A DNA stretch of 64,000 bases from UBA11358 sp049517655 (GTDB lineage Bacteria; Verrucomicrobiota; Verrucomicrobiia; Limisphaerales; UBA11358), in assembly GCA_049517655.1 (NCBI GenBank), contig JBEKRQ010000002.1, forward strand, positions 496,001 through 560,000, in the 5' to 3' direction. A program made the translations under genes and the position numbers. Positions 16,835 to 25,072 of this stretch are shown here, piece after piece. The number at the start of each line of letters is the position of its first letter. Within the stretch, counting starts at the first letter, position 1. A model generated the notes under the pieces. The model was given only the letters and a program-made list of their open reading frames with translations. It was not told the origin of the DNA and did no database searches.

Positions 16835-18106
16835 CTATTGTTTGGTGCCATTCAAAAGCATTTGTTTCTGATCGTCGGGCAATGCTGTGTTCGAAATCCA
16901 CGCTTGCGCGTTCACCGGATCCGTTTGCAACCATTGCCGTGCGACATTTTGGATGGCGGAATTCCGCTGGACGGGATCGTTCAAAGATTCCGCCCATGGA
17001 GCAGCTACTTCAGGATATTGCAAGGCGATTTGATTGACATAGGACTGAACCGCACTTTGTTTGGCACTGTCATTGGGCAAGGAGTTCAGCCACCGACCGG
17101 CAGCAGCAGGGTCATTTTGCGCCCAACTGGAAATGATATTTTGAAAAGCATTATCCCTTGTGTTGCCTGCTGGAAACGTAGCCGCCCAATTGGCCGCGGC
17201 TTGCGGGTCTGATTGCAACCATTCCGAAATGACTGATATCGCCGCGCTGCTTTGCGTGTCGCCGGCAGGCAGTGAAGCGACAAATTTCGCAGCATCTTGG
17301 GGTGAATGTTGAACCATGCTGGAAACCAAGCCTGAAATGAAAGCGTTTTTTGCCGCGCTTTCGGGCATGGACTGCAACCATGTCATCGCCGCCTTCGGAT
17401 CATTTTGCGCCCAAAAACCGGCCGCGCTGGTATAAAAACTATTTTGCGCGCCGCCCGATTGCAGGCCTTGGGCATACTGCATCGCGCCTCGCGGATCAGT
17501 TTGCACCCACTGCGAAATCATGTCGTTCATGACGTTTTGTTTCGCGCGGCCATCCGGCATATTTTGCGCCCACGCCACAGCAGCTTCCGGCTTTGTTTCG
17601 ACCCAACTGCCAGCCACTGTGCCGATGGCGGACTCACGCTCGTCCAGACTAATCAGCGCGCTTGCGTAGGCCATGGCGGCTTGCGGATTGGTCTTCACCC
17701 AGCACGAGAGCAATCCGCTCCGCACACCCACTCGCGAGGACTCCGGCAGATTTGCATCCACAAAAGCCAGCAACGGCGGGATGTTGGTGGGGGCAAGGTC
17801 GTCAAGAATTCTGTGCCACTCCCCATCGCGGCGCCAATCGTCATTTTTCATCTCTAGAATTTTTGCCTCGATTTCAGCGAGTAAAAAATTTCTGCTCATT
17901 TCAATTCTATTGGAAATTGCAGACTGGCTGGGCAACGGATTTTTTTTTGCCGGCGACGGCTGTTTTTTTGCCGTCTTGGTCGAAACCTTGTTCGAACTGG
18001 CTGACGCAAGGCTGGCTGGTGCAGTGCTGCGCCGGCCCAACCAATAACCGGCGCACAACATCAGCAATGCAACCAGAACAAAAAAGATGACGCTTTTTAT
18101 TCTCAT
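16835..18106 (-). CDS. Membrane-anchored repeat protein (W-x-Q-x-DP-x-AA repeats)
   Basis: A 423-residue protein I cannot assign to a named family. One N-terminal membrane anchor (VIFFVLVALLMLCAGYWLG) is followed by a Ser/Lys-rich linker and at least eight degenerate helical repeats of about 35 residues built around W.Q.DP.AA..W..SLP (for example QNDPKAAMTWLQSMPE and QSDPQAAANWAATFPA). Such repeats suggest a superhelical scaffold facing the periplasm. The internal ATG of MRIKSVIFF is taken as start. It converges on the MTA phosphorylase gene with only 25 bases between. No function is proposed. Confidence 0.75.
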   Translation of the reverse strand: MRIKSVIFFVLVALLMLCAGYWLGRRSTAPASLASASSNKVSTKTAKKQPSPAKKNPLPSQSAISNRIEMSRNFLLAEIEAKILEMKNDDWRRDGEWHRILDDLAPTNIPPLLAFVDANLPESSRVGVRSGLLSCWVKTNPQAAMAYASALISLDERESAIGTVAGSWVETKPEAAVAWAQNMPDGRAKQNVMNDMISQWVQTDPRGAMQYAQGLQSGGAQNSFYTSAAGFWAQNDPKAAMTWLQSMPESAAKNAFISGLVSSMVQHSPQDAAKFVASLPAGDTQSSAAISVISEWLQSDPQAAANWAATFPAGNTRDNAFQNIISSWAQNDPAAAGRWLNSLPNDSAKQSAVQSYVNQIALQYPEVAAPWAESLNDPVQRNSAIQNVARQWLQTDPVNAQAWISNTALPDDQKQMLLNGTKQ

Positions 18107-18424
18107 AAAACGTGCCGACAAATGGAATCAGGCGTTACGATGGTTCACTTTGCAAAACCGTCAAGAAACAAATCGCAGGAAAATCCTAGCCACAGATGAA
18201 CACAGATTAACACAGATTTATTTGGTAGGGCACGATGTCCTGGGGAAAACGGCTTATGACTTCAACCATCAGGGAAAGGCATCCCTACCATTGGGAAAAG
18301 GCGCCTAAAATATAATCCCCCTCTCCGCTCCCTTCAGGGAGGGGAAAGGGCTGGGGTGAGGTGTGGACAAATTCCCCTCTTGTTAACAAAGACACGGAGG
18401 GAAAAATCAATCCACCAATTGTTG
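18107..18424. repeat. Mosaic of dispersed repeats
   Basis: Upstream of the anchored repeat protein is a gene-free interval. It holds a 10-bp periodic phrase (CACAGATGAA, CACAGATTAA), an element bounded by GGTAGGGCACG and CATCCCTACC (about 18224-18289), and a CCCTTCAGGGAGGGG hairpin flanked by CCCCTCTCC and GGGGTGAGG (about 18318-18362). No ORF is convincing. Confidence 0.6.
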
Positions 18425-18690
18425 CGGGCAGTTAAAACCGGCCAAACTGCCCGCCGGCTCGCCGGAAGCGAAAGTGGCTTCCGAAGTGCCCGCCGGGTTG
18501 GCGGTGCGTAGTCGCAGCCAGTGCGAGCCGTGGCGTGAGTTCATCGAGCACAGTTTGCAGGAGGGGTTGTCGGCCCAGCGCCTCTATCAAGACTTGGTGG
18601 CCGAGCGCCAATAACATCGGCAGCTACGACGCGGTGAAGCGGTTTGTGCGGCGGTTGCAAGGGACAGCAAAAAAGCTGCCGCGCAAGTAG
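18425..18690 (+). pseudogene. IS21-family transposase (IstA) fragment, frameshifted
   Basis: One frame encodes CEPWREFIEHSLQEGLSAQ then RLYQDLVAER before a stop; a shifted frame continues NIGSYDAVKRFVRRLQG. Joined, these reproduce the IstA segment in which E..I...L..GLSAQRIYQDL precedes GSY.SVKRFVRRL. The upstream part of the frame is Pro/Ala-rich and degraded, there is no catalytic DDE region, and no IstB partner or terminal repeats are visible. It is a relic at the edge of an AT-richer gene pair. Confidence 0.75.
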
Positions 18691-18701
18691 CGCGACAGCT
18701 T
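18667..18701 (-). terminator. Rho-independent terminator of the secreted-protein gene
   Basis: Read on the minus strand, AAGCTGTCGCGC and GCGCGGCAGCTT pair with one mismatch and are followed by a run of T. It lies about 25 bases past the stop of the minus-strand gene. Confidence 0.85.
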
Positions 18702-18724
18702 GATTTCCACTGTTGAGATTCGAG

Positions 18725-20686
18725 TTATTGCTGCTGCTTATGCAATATCAAAGTCCGTATTCCGCTTAATCCACTACTGTCACATGGCGTGGTGGTATTT
18801 GGATACGCTAGGACCGCGTTGATACAACTCCCGTCGTCAGCGCATATTTTAAACGGGTCTCCAACAACGTTCCAGGAGGGGACCCAGTTGGTTTGTATAC
18901 TGAACAGCGTTACAACATTGGTTCCATCATAAGTGCACACCTTACCTTGCGCGTTGAAAGGTCCCGGATTTCCTTCTAAATGAACGTAACCATTCCAACC
19001 CGTTCCGAAAAACAAGGCGTCTTTAGTTGTTAACATGGATGTGACAAAATTCGCACAAGTATCAGTGGCAGATTCGTTCCAAACTTTTGTCAAAGTATTC
19101 GAATCCGCATTATATTTCACAATGCATGGGCCAACCCCGATATACAAGGAATCTTTGAACGCTTCTAATGTGGATATGTATACGGAGTCGTAATACCCGC
19201 TGTATGGGCATGTGAGAGTTGTCGGAATGTTTGTACCGACCTCCCAATGCATATTCCCGTCGGCATCCGGCTCGCCGTCACAGGACAGAATTCCAGCATG
19301 TCCACCATATTGTTTTGCATCCGAATATTCGTAGCCAACGTATAGTTTGCCGTTATATGCTGCAAAGTCCAAATCGCATAATTCGTAAAAATACGGAATA
19401 TCTGATATAATATCATAGCCATAGACCCCATTTATCCCGTCACAATGTTGCAAGTAGTCATAGTTAATGTCTCCTATTACGCCATATATCATATCATTCC
19501 ACGAACATATGGTTTTAGCCATAAACTGATATGGGGCGTTCTTTACTAATGTCCAATTGGTTCCATCTAATCTATATACCCCTAGCCCGTTACATGATAC
19601 ATATAGTTGGCCGTTAAAAACAGCCAATGATGATGTTTCATCGACGGGCAAATTCGTCCCAATCTGGGTCCAATTGGTGCCACCATTATATTTCCATACC
19701 TTACCCCCAAAGGCCTCTGAAAAAGTACCGCCAACGCAAGGCGTGGTTATATGACCAGCCGCATACAGGGCACCATTGTACTCACAGAGAGAGACAATGG
19801 TGTCCATATTTTGACGCCAGCCTATCTGGCCTAAATTGTTCCATCCGTCGACTGCCAGACAAAATGCATGAGGGAAGACATTGCTCCACGTCCCGTCCGT
19901 ATTGTATCTGTAAACGGCGAAAGGATATGCGCCCGCATATAAATTCCCCTTGGGCGGCGGATCAACGGTTATGTTGACTGGCGCCGATGTCGCAGTGGTC
20001 CCGGCGCTTGTCAGGTATGCCTTGGCTTTCAACGTGTGACTGCCGCATGTCACATTCTTCCACTGAAAGCTGGGCGCTGACGACAGGCTCGTGTAAATCA
20101 GCGAATTGCCGTCGTAGAATTCCACCTTATTAAAGTCAACCGCGCTGGCTGCCACTGTGATGCTGTCACCTTCGTTGAAGGCACTGCCATCCGCAGGAGA
20201 TGTAATGAAGACATTTGTGTTGTTGGGGTCCAAGATGACAAATTGAACGGGATCGGACGAGGCTAAGAATTGTACGCCTAGACCATTACCATAAACAATC
20301 TCATTCACAGCACTCAATATGTGAGTGCCATATTCCATATTGGTCCACTTCCAATTAGGAAATTGAATAGAAAAATATTGAGTGCAACCAATCGAGGAAA
20401 CCCCACTAAAAGTTCCAACCCCGACGCCGTCCACATACAAGTATACACCTCCGGGATTGCCCGCGCCGTTAATATAACGGGCAGTGATGCCAGGTGCAGT
20501 GGCGCTTTTGTAAAAACACTGTGTATTCGTCGGATTTGTAATTTGAAGATTGACGACAGGGTAGTTCTCATAAACACAGCCAAACACAATTTGCAGGCCC
20601 AGATAAGCAAAAGCCAACACTGCTATTGCAACGAGCAATCCGCTCTTCACTGTGTTTCTGTTCTTCATTTTGTTTTCAGTTTTCAT
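18725..20686 (-). CDS. Secreted protein with Ig-like domain and propeller-like C-terminal region
   Basis: A 653-residue exported protein. The N-terminus has a basic head and the hydrophobic stretch GLLVAIAVLAFAYLGLQIVFG. Around residues 170-260 is a bacterial Ig-like domain (VFITSPADGSAFNEGDSITV ... VEFYDGNSLIYTS ... HTLKAKAYL). The rest has repeated G-x-LY(V/I/G)-type strands (NGALYAAGHIT, NGQLYVSCNG, NGKLYVGYE, DSLYIGVG), suggesting a beta-propeller. The ATG of MKTENKMKNRN is preceded by a clear AGGAG. It begins 1-2 bases after the TPR gene stop, so the pair is an operon. Composition is AT-richer than the window average. Confidence 0.8.
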   Translation of the reverse strand: MKTENKMKNRNTVKSGLLVAIAVLAFAYLGLQIVFGCVYENYPVVNLQITNPTNTQCFYKSATAPGITARYINGAGNPGGVYLYVDGVGVGTFSGVSSIGCTQYFSIQFPNWKWTNMEYGTHILSAVNEIVYGNGLGVQFLASSDPVQFVILDPNNTNVFITSPADGSAFNEGDSITVAASAVDFNKVEFYDGNSLIYTSLSSAPSFQWKNVTCGSHTLKAKAYLTSAGTTATSAPVNITVDPPPKGNLYAGAYPFAVYRYNTDGTWSNVFPHAFCLAVDGWNNLGQIGWRQNMDTIVSLCEYNGALYAAGHITTPCVGGTFSEAFGGKVWKYNGGTNWTQIGTNLPVDETSSLAVFNGQLYVSCNGLGVYRLDGTNWTLVKNAPYQFMAKTICSWNDMIYGVIGDINYDYLQHCDGINGVYGYDIISDIPYFYELCDLDFAAYNGKLYVGYEYSDAKQYGGHAGILSCDGEPDADGNMHWEVGTNIPTTLTCPYSGYYDSVYISTLEAFKDSLYIGVGPCIVKYNADSNTLTKVWNESATDTCANFVTSMLTTKDALFFGTGWNGYVHLEGNPGPFNAQGKVCTYDGTNVVTLFSIQTNWVPSWNVVGDPFKICADDGSCINAVLAYPNTTTPCDSSGLSGIRTLILHKQQQ

Positions 20687-20687
20687 T

Positions 20688-22730
20688 TTATTTCTCCTTT
20701 TCTGTATTGGCGGCCAGCCAGTTCTTTGCATATTCCACCGCCCGGCTGTCTGAATGACTGGCGATGACCCGCTCATAGGCCGCCTTTATCTGTCCATCAG
20801 CCTCAAGAGCGTCAATGGCGCCCGTATTCTTCAACCCTTCATAAGAACGACCAATCATAAGCTGGGCAGAATACGTGAATTCATTGTCAGAATTATTCTC
20901 AATAATCTTCTCAAAACATCGCCTGGCTTCTTCAAATTTGTTAATTTGAAAATAACAATTGCCCGCCCGGTAGCAGGCCGTCAGCGCCAGTGAAGAAGCA
21001 GGCATCTTATCCGCGAGTTTTCCCCATATCATGACCGCTTTTTCATAATATTCCCTGGCTTCGCCCCACGATTCCTGGTGTTCCCTCAAAAGCCCCTGAT
21101 CGTAAACTTGCTGGCCCATCATTAACACCGCTCTGGGCAAATCGGCATTCTTGGAAAAATCACTCATGAATTTATCAACAGCCTTGCCTGCGTCCTTTCG
21201 GTTTATCTGCGACAGAACATCCGCTCTCCCAATGCCAAGGCGCGATTTGTCGGCAAATGGACTTTCAGGAAATTTGCTGATCACCTGCTGATGGATGTTT
21301 TTGGCCTCTTCATATTTGCCCGACCACTCGTATCTCTCCCCAATCCAGTAAAGCATTTCGGGCAGGTCCGGATTTTTGCCAAAGTCGGCGGTCAGTTTAT
21401 CCACGGCCGTTTTGGCGCCTTTGTAATCGCCGGATAAAATAAGCGATTGCACGTTCGCGCTTGCAAGGGCCAGCTTCACCTTTTCTTCATAGGGACTGCC
21501 GGGATATTTCTGTAGTATCATCCGGCAAATGGCCTCTTCCTCGTCAAGTTTTTCCAACCATCCATACTTCTGCGCAATCCAGTAAAGCGTCTCGGGCAAA
21601 TCAAAATGCGCGCTGAAATCAGCAGTCATTTTATTCAAAGCCGCTTTCGCCCCCGCGAAATCCTGGGCTTTAAGAAGAGAAAAAACATTCACCCCAGCCA
21701 GATCCAATCTGGCCCTGTCGGCAAAACGATCTTCGGGATGGCCCCGGATTATTTGCTGATAAATATCCTTTTCCTCCGCATATCTGTCGGCATATCCGTA
21801 TTTCCTCGCAATCCAGTAAAGCGTCTCCGGCAGGTCAGGATTTTTGCCAAAATCAGCGGCCAGTTTATCCACGGCCGTTTTGGCGCCTTCGTAATCGCCG
21901 GACAAAATAAGCGACTGGACACCCGCGCTCGCCAAACCCAGCCTGGCCATGTCGGCAAGGCTGCTTTCAGGATAGTTCTGGATTATTTGCCGATAAATGC
22001 CCTCCACATCCGCATATCTGTCGGCGTATCCGTATTTCCTCTCAATCCAGTAAAGCGTCTCCGGCAGATCAGGATTTTTGCCAAAATCAGCGATCAATTT
22101 GTCCACGGCCGTTTCAGCGCCCTTGTAATCCCCCGACAAAATAAGCGAATGGACGCCCGCGCTTGCCAAACCCAGCCTGGCCCTGTCGGCAAAGCTGCTT
22201 TCAGGATAGTTCTGGATTATCTGCCGATAAATACCCTCCACATCCGCATATCTGTCGGCGTATCCGTATTTCCTCGCAATCCAGTAAAGTGTCTCCGGCA
22301 GATCAGGATTTTTGCCAAAATCAGCGGTCAACTTGTTCAAAGCCGCTTTGGCACCATTGTAATCTCTGGACAAAATAAGCGACTGGACGCCCGCGCTTGC
22401 CAAACCCAGCCTGGCCCTGTCGGCAAAACCGCTTGCAGGATAATTCTGAATTATCTGCTGATAAATATATTCCCCATCCGCATGTCTGTCGGCGTATCCG
22501 TATTTCCTCGCAATCCAGTAAAGCGTCTCCGGCAGATCTGGATTCTTGCCGAAATCAGCGATCAATTTGTCCGTTTGCGACTGCGCTTCGGCGTATTTGC
22601 CGTTATCAATAAGTGAAATAATTGCAAGCCTGGCTTGTGCAGAATCTGCCGCCGCAGAAAAGCACTTTCCCGCTGACAGCAAAAAAGCAGACAAAACAAC
22701 AGATACGACTAAAAACTTCCCGCACTTCAT
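20688..22730 (-). CDS. Exported TPR protein with six near-identical 78-residue repeats
   Basis: A 680-residue protein with a signal peptide (VVSVVLSAFLLSAGKCFSA). It is almost entirely tandem helical repeats of 78 residues, each around NPDLPETLYWIARKYGYADR, IYRQIIQNYPESSFADRARL and SGDYKGAKTAVDKL. The word ATCCAGTAAA recurs every 234 bases at six positions, so the units are recent, in-phase duplications; the C-terminal third has more divergent TPRs. A periplasmic or surface scaffold role is likely. The next gene encodes a secreted protein that may be its partner. Confidence 0.85.
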   Translation of the reverse strand: MKCGKFLVVSVVLSAFLLSAGKCFSAAADSAQARLAIISLIDNGKYAEAQSQTDKLIADFGKNPDLPETLYWIARKYGYADRHADGEYIYQQIIQNYPASGFADRARLGLASAGVQSLILSRDYNGAKAALNKLTADFGKNPDLPETLYWIARKYGYADRYADVEGIYRQIIQNYPESSFADRARLGLASAGVHSLILSGDYKGAETAVDKLIADFGKNPDLPETLYWIERKYGYADRYADVEGIYRQIIQNYPESSLADMARLGLASAGVQSLILSGDYEGAKTAVDKLAADFGKNPDLPETLYWIARKYGYADRYAEEKDIYQQIIRGHPEDRFADRARLDLAGVNVFSLLKAQDFAGAKAALNKMTADFSAHFDLPETLYWIAQKYGWLEKLDEEEAICRMILQKYPGSPYEEKVKLALASANVQSLILSGDYKGAKTAVDKLTADFGKNPDLPEMLYWIGERYEWSGKYEEAKNIHQQVISKFPESPFADKSRLGIGRADVLSQINRKDAGKAVDKFMSDFSKNADLPRAVLMMGQQVYDQGLLREHQESWGEAREYYEKAVMIWGKLADKMPASSLALTACYRAGNCYFQINKFEEARRCFEKIIENNSDNEFTYSAQLMIGRSYEGLKNTGAIDALEADGQIKAAYERVIASHSDSRAVEYAKNWLAANTEKEK

Positions 22731-22735
22731 ACAAC
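21343..22735 (-). repeat. Tandem 234-bp coding repeat array
   Basis: Copies of ATCCAGTAAA start at 21343, 21577, 21811, 22045, 22279 and 22513, an exact 234-base period (78 codons). The middle copies are nearly identical at DNA level, which favours copy-number change by recombination or slippage. Confidence 0.9.
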
Positions 22736-22780
22736 ACCCCACAACACCCGGCGGATCTTCCAAATCCGCCTGATGCAACG

Positions 22781-22808
22781 TATATAAATAATTTATCCTG
22801 TATGTCAA
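22781..22808 (-). promoter_or_regulatory. Promoter of the TPR/secreted protein operon
   Basis: Minus-strand TTGACA, 16 bases, TATATA. In the leader that follows, GGCGGAT and ATCCGCC form a 7-bp stem with a 7-base loop just before the start region. Confidence 0.65.
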
Positions 22809-23011
22809 AAAAAACAATCTCTCATAGCCTGTCCTCGCGAAGGCGGGGATATAATCCTGCTATCTTTTCGCCCTAAATTGCAGCATAATCCATTCCAGCG
22901 TAACCCTGCATTTCCCCCGTAAAATTTGGTTTCCGCCGTTCAATTCAATGGCTTTCCTTGACCTTCTGTGTCAAAGCCGATAGACCTTGCACTGCAAACG
23001 AATTAACGGCC

Positions 23012-23395
23012 ATGCCAAGGAAAACCATCATTAAACCCGCAAAATCACCGGCCGCGGTCGGTCCTTACAATCATGCCGTGCGGATTGGTGATTTGCTTTT
23101 TTGCGCCGGGCAAATCCCCATTGATCCCGCGACTGGAAATCTGATTTCCGGCGACATCAAGGCGCAAACCGCACGTGTGCTCCAGAATATCAAAGCCATT
23201 CTCGACGACCAAAAATTGACGTTCACAAACGTGGTCAAAAGCACGGTGTTTTTGACAAACCTCGCTGATTTCGCGGGTATGAACGAGATTTACTCGAAGC
23301 ATTTCACAGGCGATTTCCCGGCGCGCTCGACCATTCAAGTCGCCGCGCTGCCAAAAGGCGCAAATGTGGAAATTGAGGTGATTGCACATTTTTAA
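23012..23395 (+). CDS. ridA: RidA-family reactive imine/enamine deaminase
   Basis: A 127-residue trimeric hydrolase that removes reactive 2-aminoacrylate and related imines released by PLP enzymes. Family blocks: SPAAVGPYNHAVRIGDLLFCAGQIPIDP at the start, then QTARVLQNIKAIL, VVKSTVFLTNLADFAGMNEIY and ARSTIQVAALPKGANVEIE, which contains the substrate-binding Arg. The ATG of MPRKTIIKPAKSP is used; the open frame upstream is not conserved. Directly after its stop sits a palindromic repeat of the GTAGGGC family. Confidence 0.95.
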   Translation: MPRKTIIKPAKSPAAVGPYNHAVRIGDLLFCAGQIPIDPATGNLISGDIKAQTARVLQNIKAILDDQKLTFTNVVKSTVFLTNLADFAGMNEIYSKHFTGDFPARSTIQVAALPKGANVEIEVIAHF

Positions 23396-23396
23396 C

Positions 23397-23450
23397 GGTA
23401 GGGCGCGATGTCCACATCGCGCCGCGGCGCGCTCGGAGAGCGCGCCCTAC
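23397..23450. repeat. GTAGGGC-family palindromic element
   Basis: Bounded by GGTAGGGCGCG and CGCGCCCTAC; inside are two hairpins, GCGCGATGT/ACATCGCGC and GGCGCGCTC/GAGCGCGCC. It begins two bases after the ridA stop codon and is followed by a heptamer array. Confidence 0.8.
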
Positions 23451-23452
23451 TT

Positions 23453-23485
23453 TGAAATCGTAAATCGAATATCGCAAATCGAAAA
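23453..23485. repeat. Heptamer tandem repeat upstream of rmuC
   Basis: Successive 7-mers GAAATCG, TAAATCG, AATATCG, CAAATCG, AAAACTG run up to a few bases before the rmuC start codon and replace a recognisable Shine-Dalgarno sequence. Confidence 0.75.
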
Positions 23486-23492
23486 CTGAGCC

Positions 23493-24809
23493 ATGTCTAA
23501 CGGAGCTTATTTATTTATCGGTCTGGTCGTCGGGGGCGGATTGGGTCTGCTCATCGGCTGGCTGCTCGGTCGCAGTCGTGGGCAGATTACACCGGTGGAT
23601 TCGCGGTTGGAGAATGATCTTCAACAACGACTCGCGCAACGTGAAGCGGAGCAGCGGACATTGCAGGAACAATTGCTCGCGCTTAACCAGCGCAATGGTG
23701 AGTTGGGTGCGGAGTTGAAATCACTCAACGAGCGATTGACGATGGAGCGTCAGCAGATCGAAACTATTCAAGAAAAATTTCGCAAGGAGTTCGAAGCCAT
23801 TTCGAATAAGCTCATTGTGGACAATACGAGCCGGTTTAATCAGCAGTCTACTGAAAGTCTGGAGAAACTGCTCACGCCTCTGAAGGAAACGCTTGGAGAA
23901 TTCAAGACCAGCCTCGAAACGACCCGAAGTGAAACGGCCACGCACAGCGCGTTGTTGAAGGAGCAAATCGGCCGCATCGGCACGGAAGCGGCCAATCTCT
24001 CCAAGGCACTCAAGGGCGATGTCAAGGTACTCGGTAACTGGGGCGAAAATATGCTCGACCAGATTCTCGAAAAATCGGGATTGCAACGTGACATTCATTA
24101 TCGCCGGCAGGGTGGGGCGAAGGATGCCGAGGGTGATCAGCGTTTTCTCGATGTTATCGTAGAGCTGCCGGAGAAACGTAATTTGATAATCGATTCCAAG
24201 GTGTCGCTCCGGGCTTATGAAGAATCGGTTAATGTCGTTGACGATGCAGCGAAGCTCACTCATCTGGATCGGCACGTGGAGGCACTCCGGAGCCATTTTC
24301 GCGAATTGGGTGCGAAGCGATACCAAGACATTCATGGAATCAACGCCCCGGATTTCGTGTTGATGTATGTACCCATCGAATCAGCGTTCTTTGTGGCTGT
24401 CGCGCGTGAACCGGGTCTCTTTGCAGAGGCGCTGGAATATAACGTAGTTCTGATTACCAACTCGACGTTGCTTGCCACACTTCGCACGGTCGCGCATGTC
24501 TGGCGTTTGGCTGATCAGCAAAAGCACGCCTTCGAAATCGCCGACCGTGGCGGCAAACTGTACGATAAGTTTGTCGGATTTGTGGAAGACATCAAAACCG
24601 TTGGCGAATCCCTCGAGGCAGCCCGTGAAGCGTGGGAAGGTGCGTCCAACAAGCTTTACACCGGCACGGGCAATCTTGTTCGCCAAGCGGAACAATTGAA
24701 AACGCTCGGCGTGAAGGCTGCCAAGTCACTTCCGAACGCGCTGCTCGAAAAGGCAAACGAAGAAATACCAGCAATAAATCCAAAGCTGCGTTTACCGCCA
24801 TCAGGTTAG
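23493..24809 (+). CDS. rmuC: DNA recombination protein RmuC
   Basis: A 438-residue protein with an N-terminal membrane segment (YLFIGLVVGGGLGLLIGWLLG), a long coiled coil (about residues 45-170, heptads rich in Glu/Gln/Leu), and the C-terminal RmuC domain, a PD-(D/E)XK-type nuclease-like fold. Conserved pieces are NWGENMLDQILEKSGL, RFLDVIVELPEKRNLIIDSKVSLRAY, PDFVLMYVPIESAF and LITNSTLLATLRTV. It is thought to limit recombination at inverted repeats, which is of interest in a genome this rich in palindromes. The start is the ATG right after the heptamer array. Confidence 0.95.
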   Translation: MSNGAYLFIGLVVGGGLGLLIGWLLGRSRGQITPVDSRLENDLQQRLAQREAEQRTLQEQLLALNQRNGELGAELKSLNERLTMERQQIETIQEKFRKEFEAISNKLIVDNTSRFNQQSTESLEKLLTPLKETLGEFKTSLETTRSETATHSALLKEQIGRIGTEAANLSKALKGDVKVLGNWGENMLDQILEKSGLQRDIHYRRQGGAKDAEGDQRFLDVIVELPEKRNLIIDSKVSLRAYEESVNVVDDAAKLTHLDRHVEALRSHFRELGAKRYQDIHGINAPDFVLMYVPIESAFFVAVAREPGLFAEALEYNVVLITNSTLLATLRTVAHVWRLADQQKHAFEIADRGGKLYDKFVGFVEDIKTVGESLEAAREAWEGASNKLYTGTGNLVRQAEQLKTLGVKAAKSLPNALLEKANEEIPAINPKLRLPPSG

Positions 24810-24886
24810 ACACGAATTGCACGAATTCACGCGAATAATCCTGAGAGGAAGGCCGGGTTTTCTCAAAAAACAGCGCATAAAATCAG

Positions 24887-24915
24887 TTGACTAAAACCGC
24901 CGATTGCCGTATAAA
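24887..24915 (+). promoter_or_regulatory. Promoter upstream of smc
   Basis: TTGACT, exactly 17 bases, TATAAA: close to sigma-70 consensus. It leaves a leader of about 150 bases before smc. A 23-codon open frame (24965-25036) lies in this leader but has no other support as a gene. Confidence 0.7.
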
Positions 24916-25072
24916 AGTGATGATTTGACAGATTAGAGCAGCGGTTGCTGGCACAAAGCAAATCATGGTTCCTCACCAATTAGTTGTGCCGCAAGCGCAA
25001 GTGTATGCTCTATATTGTGGTTTTTACTTTACTTGAACCGGCAATTTTGGTTGCATTAACGCAGTCAAGATC

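Noticed and set aside
21343..22735. Regular 234-bp repeats as a CRISPR-like array
   Set aside because: The units are coding, in phase and much too long, with no spacer/repeat alternation; they are protein repeats.
24965..25036. 23-codon leader ORF ahead of smc
   Set aside because: No ribosome binding site, and no amino-acid bias or stem structure suggesting attenuation.
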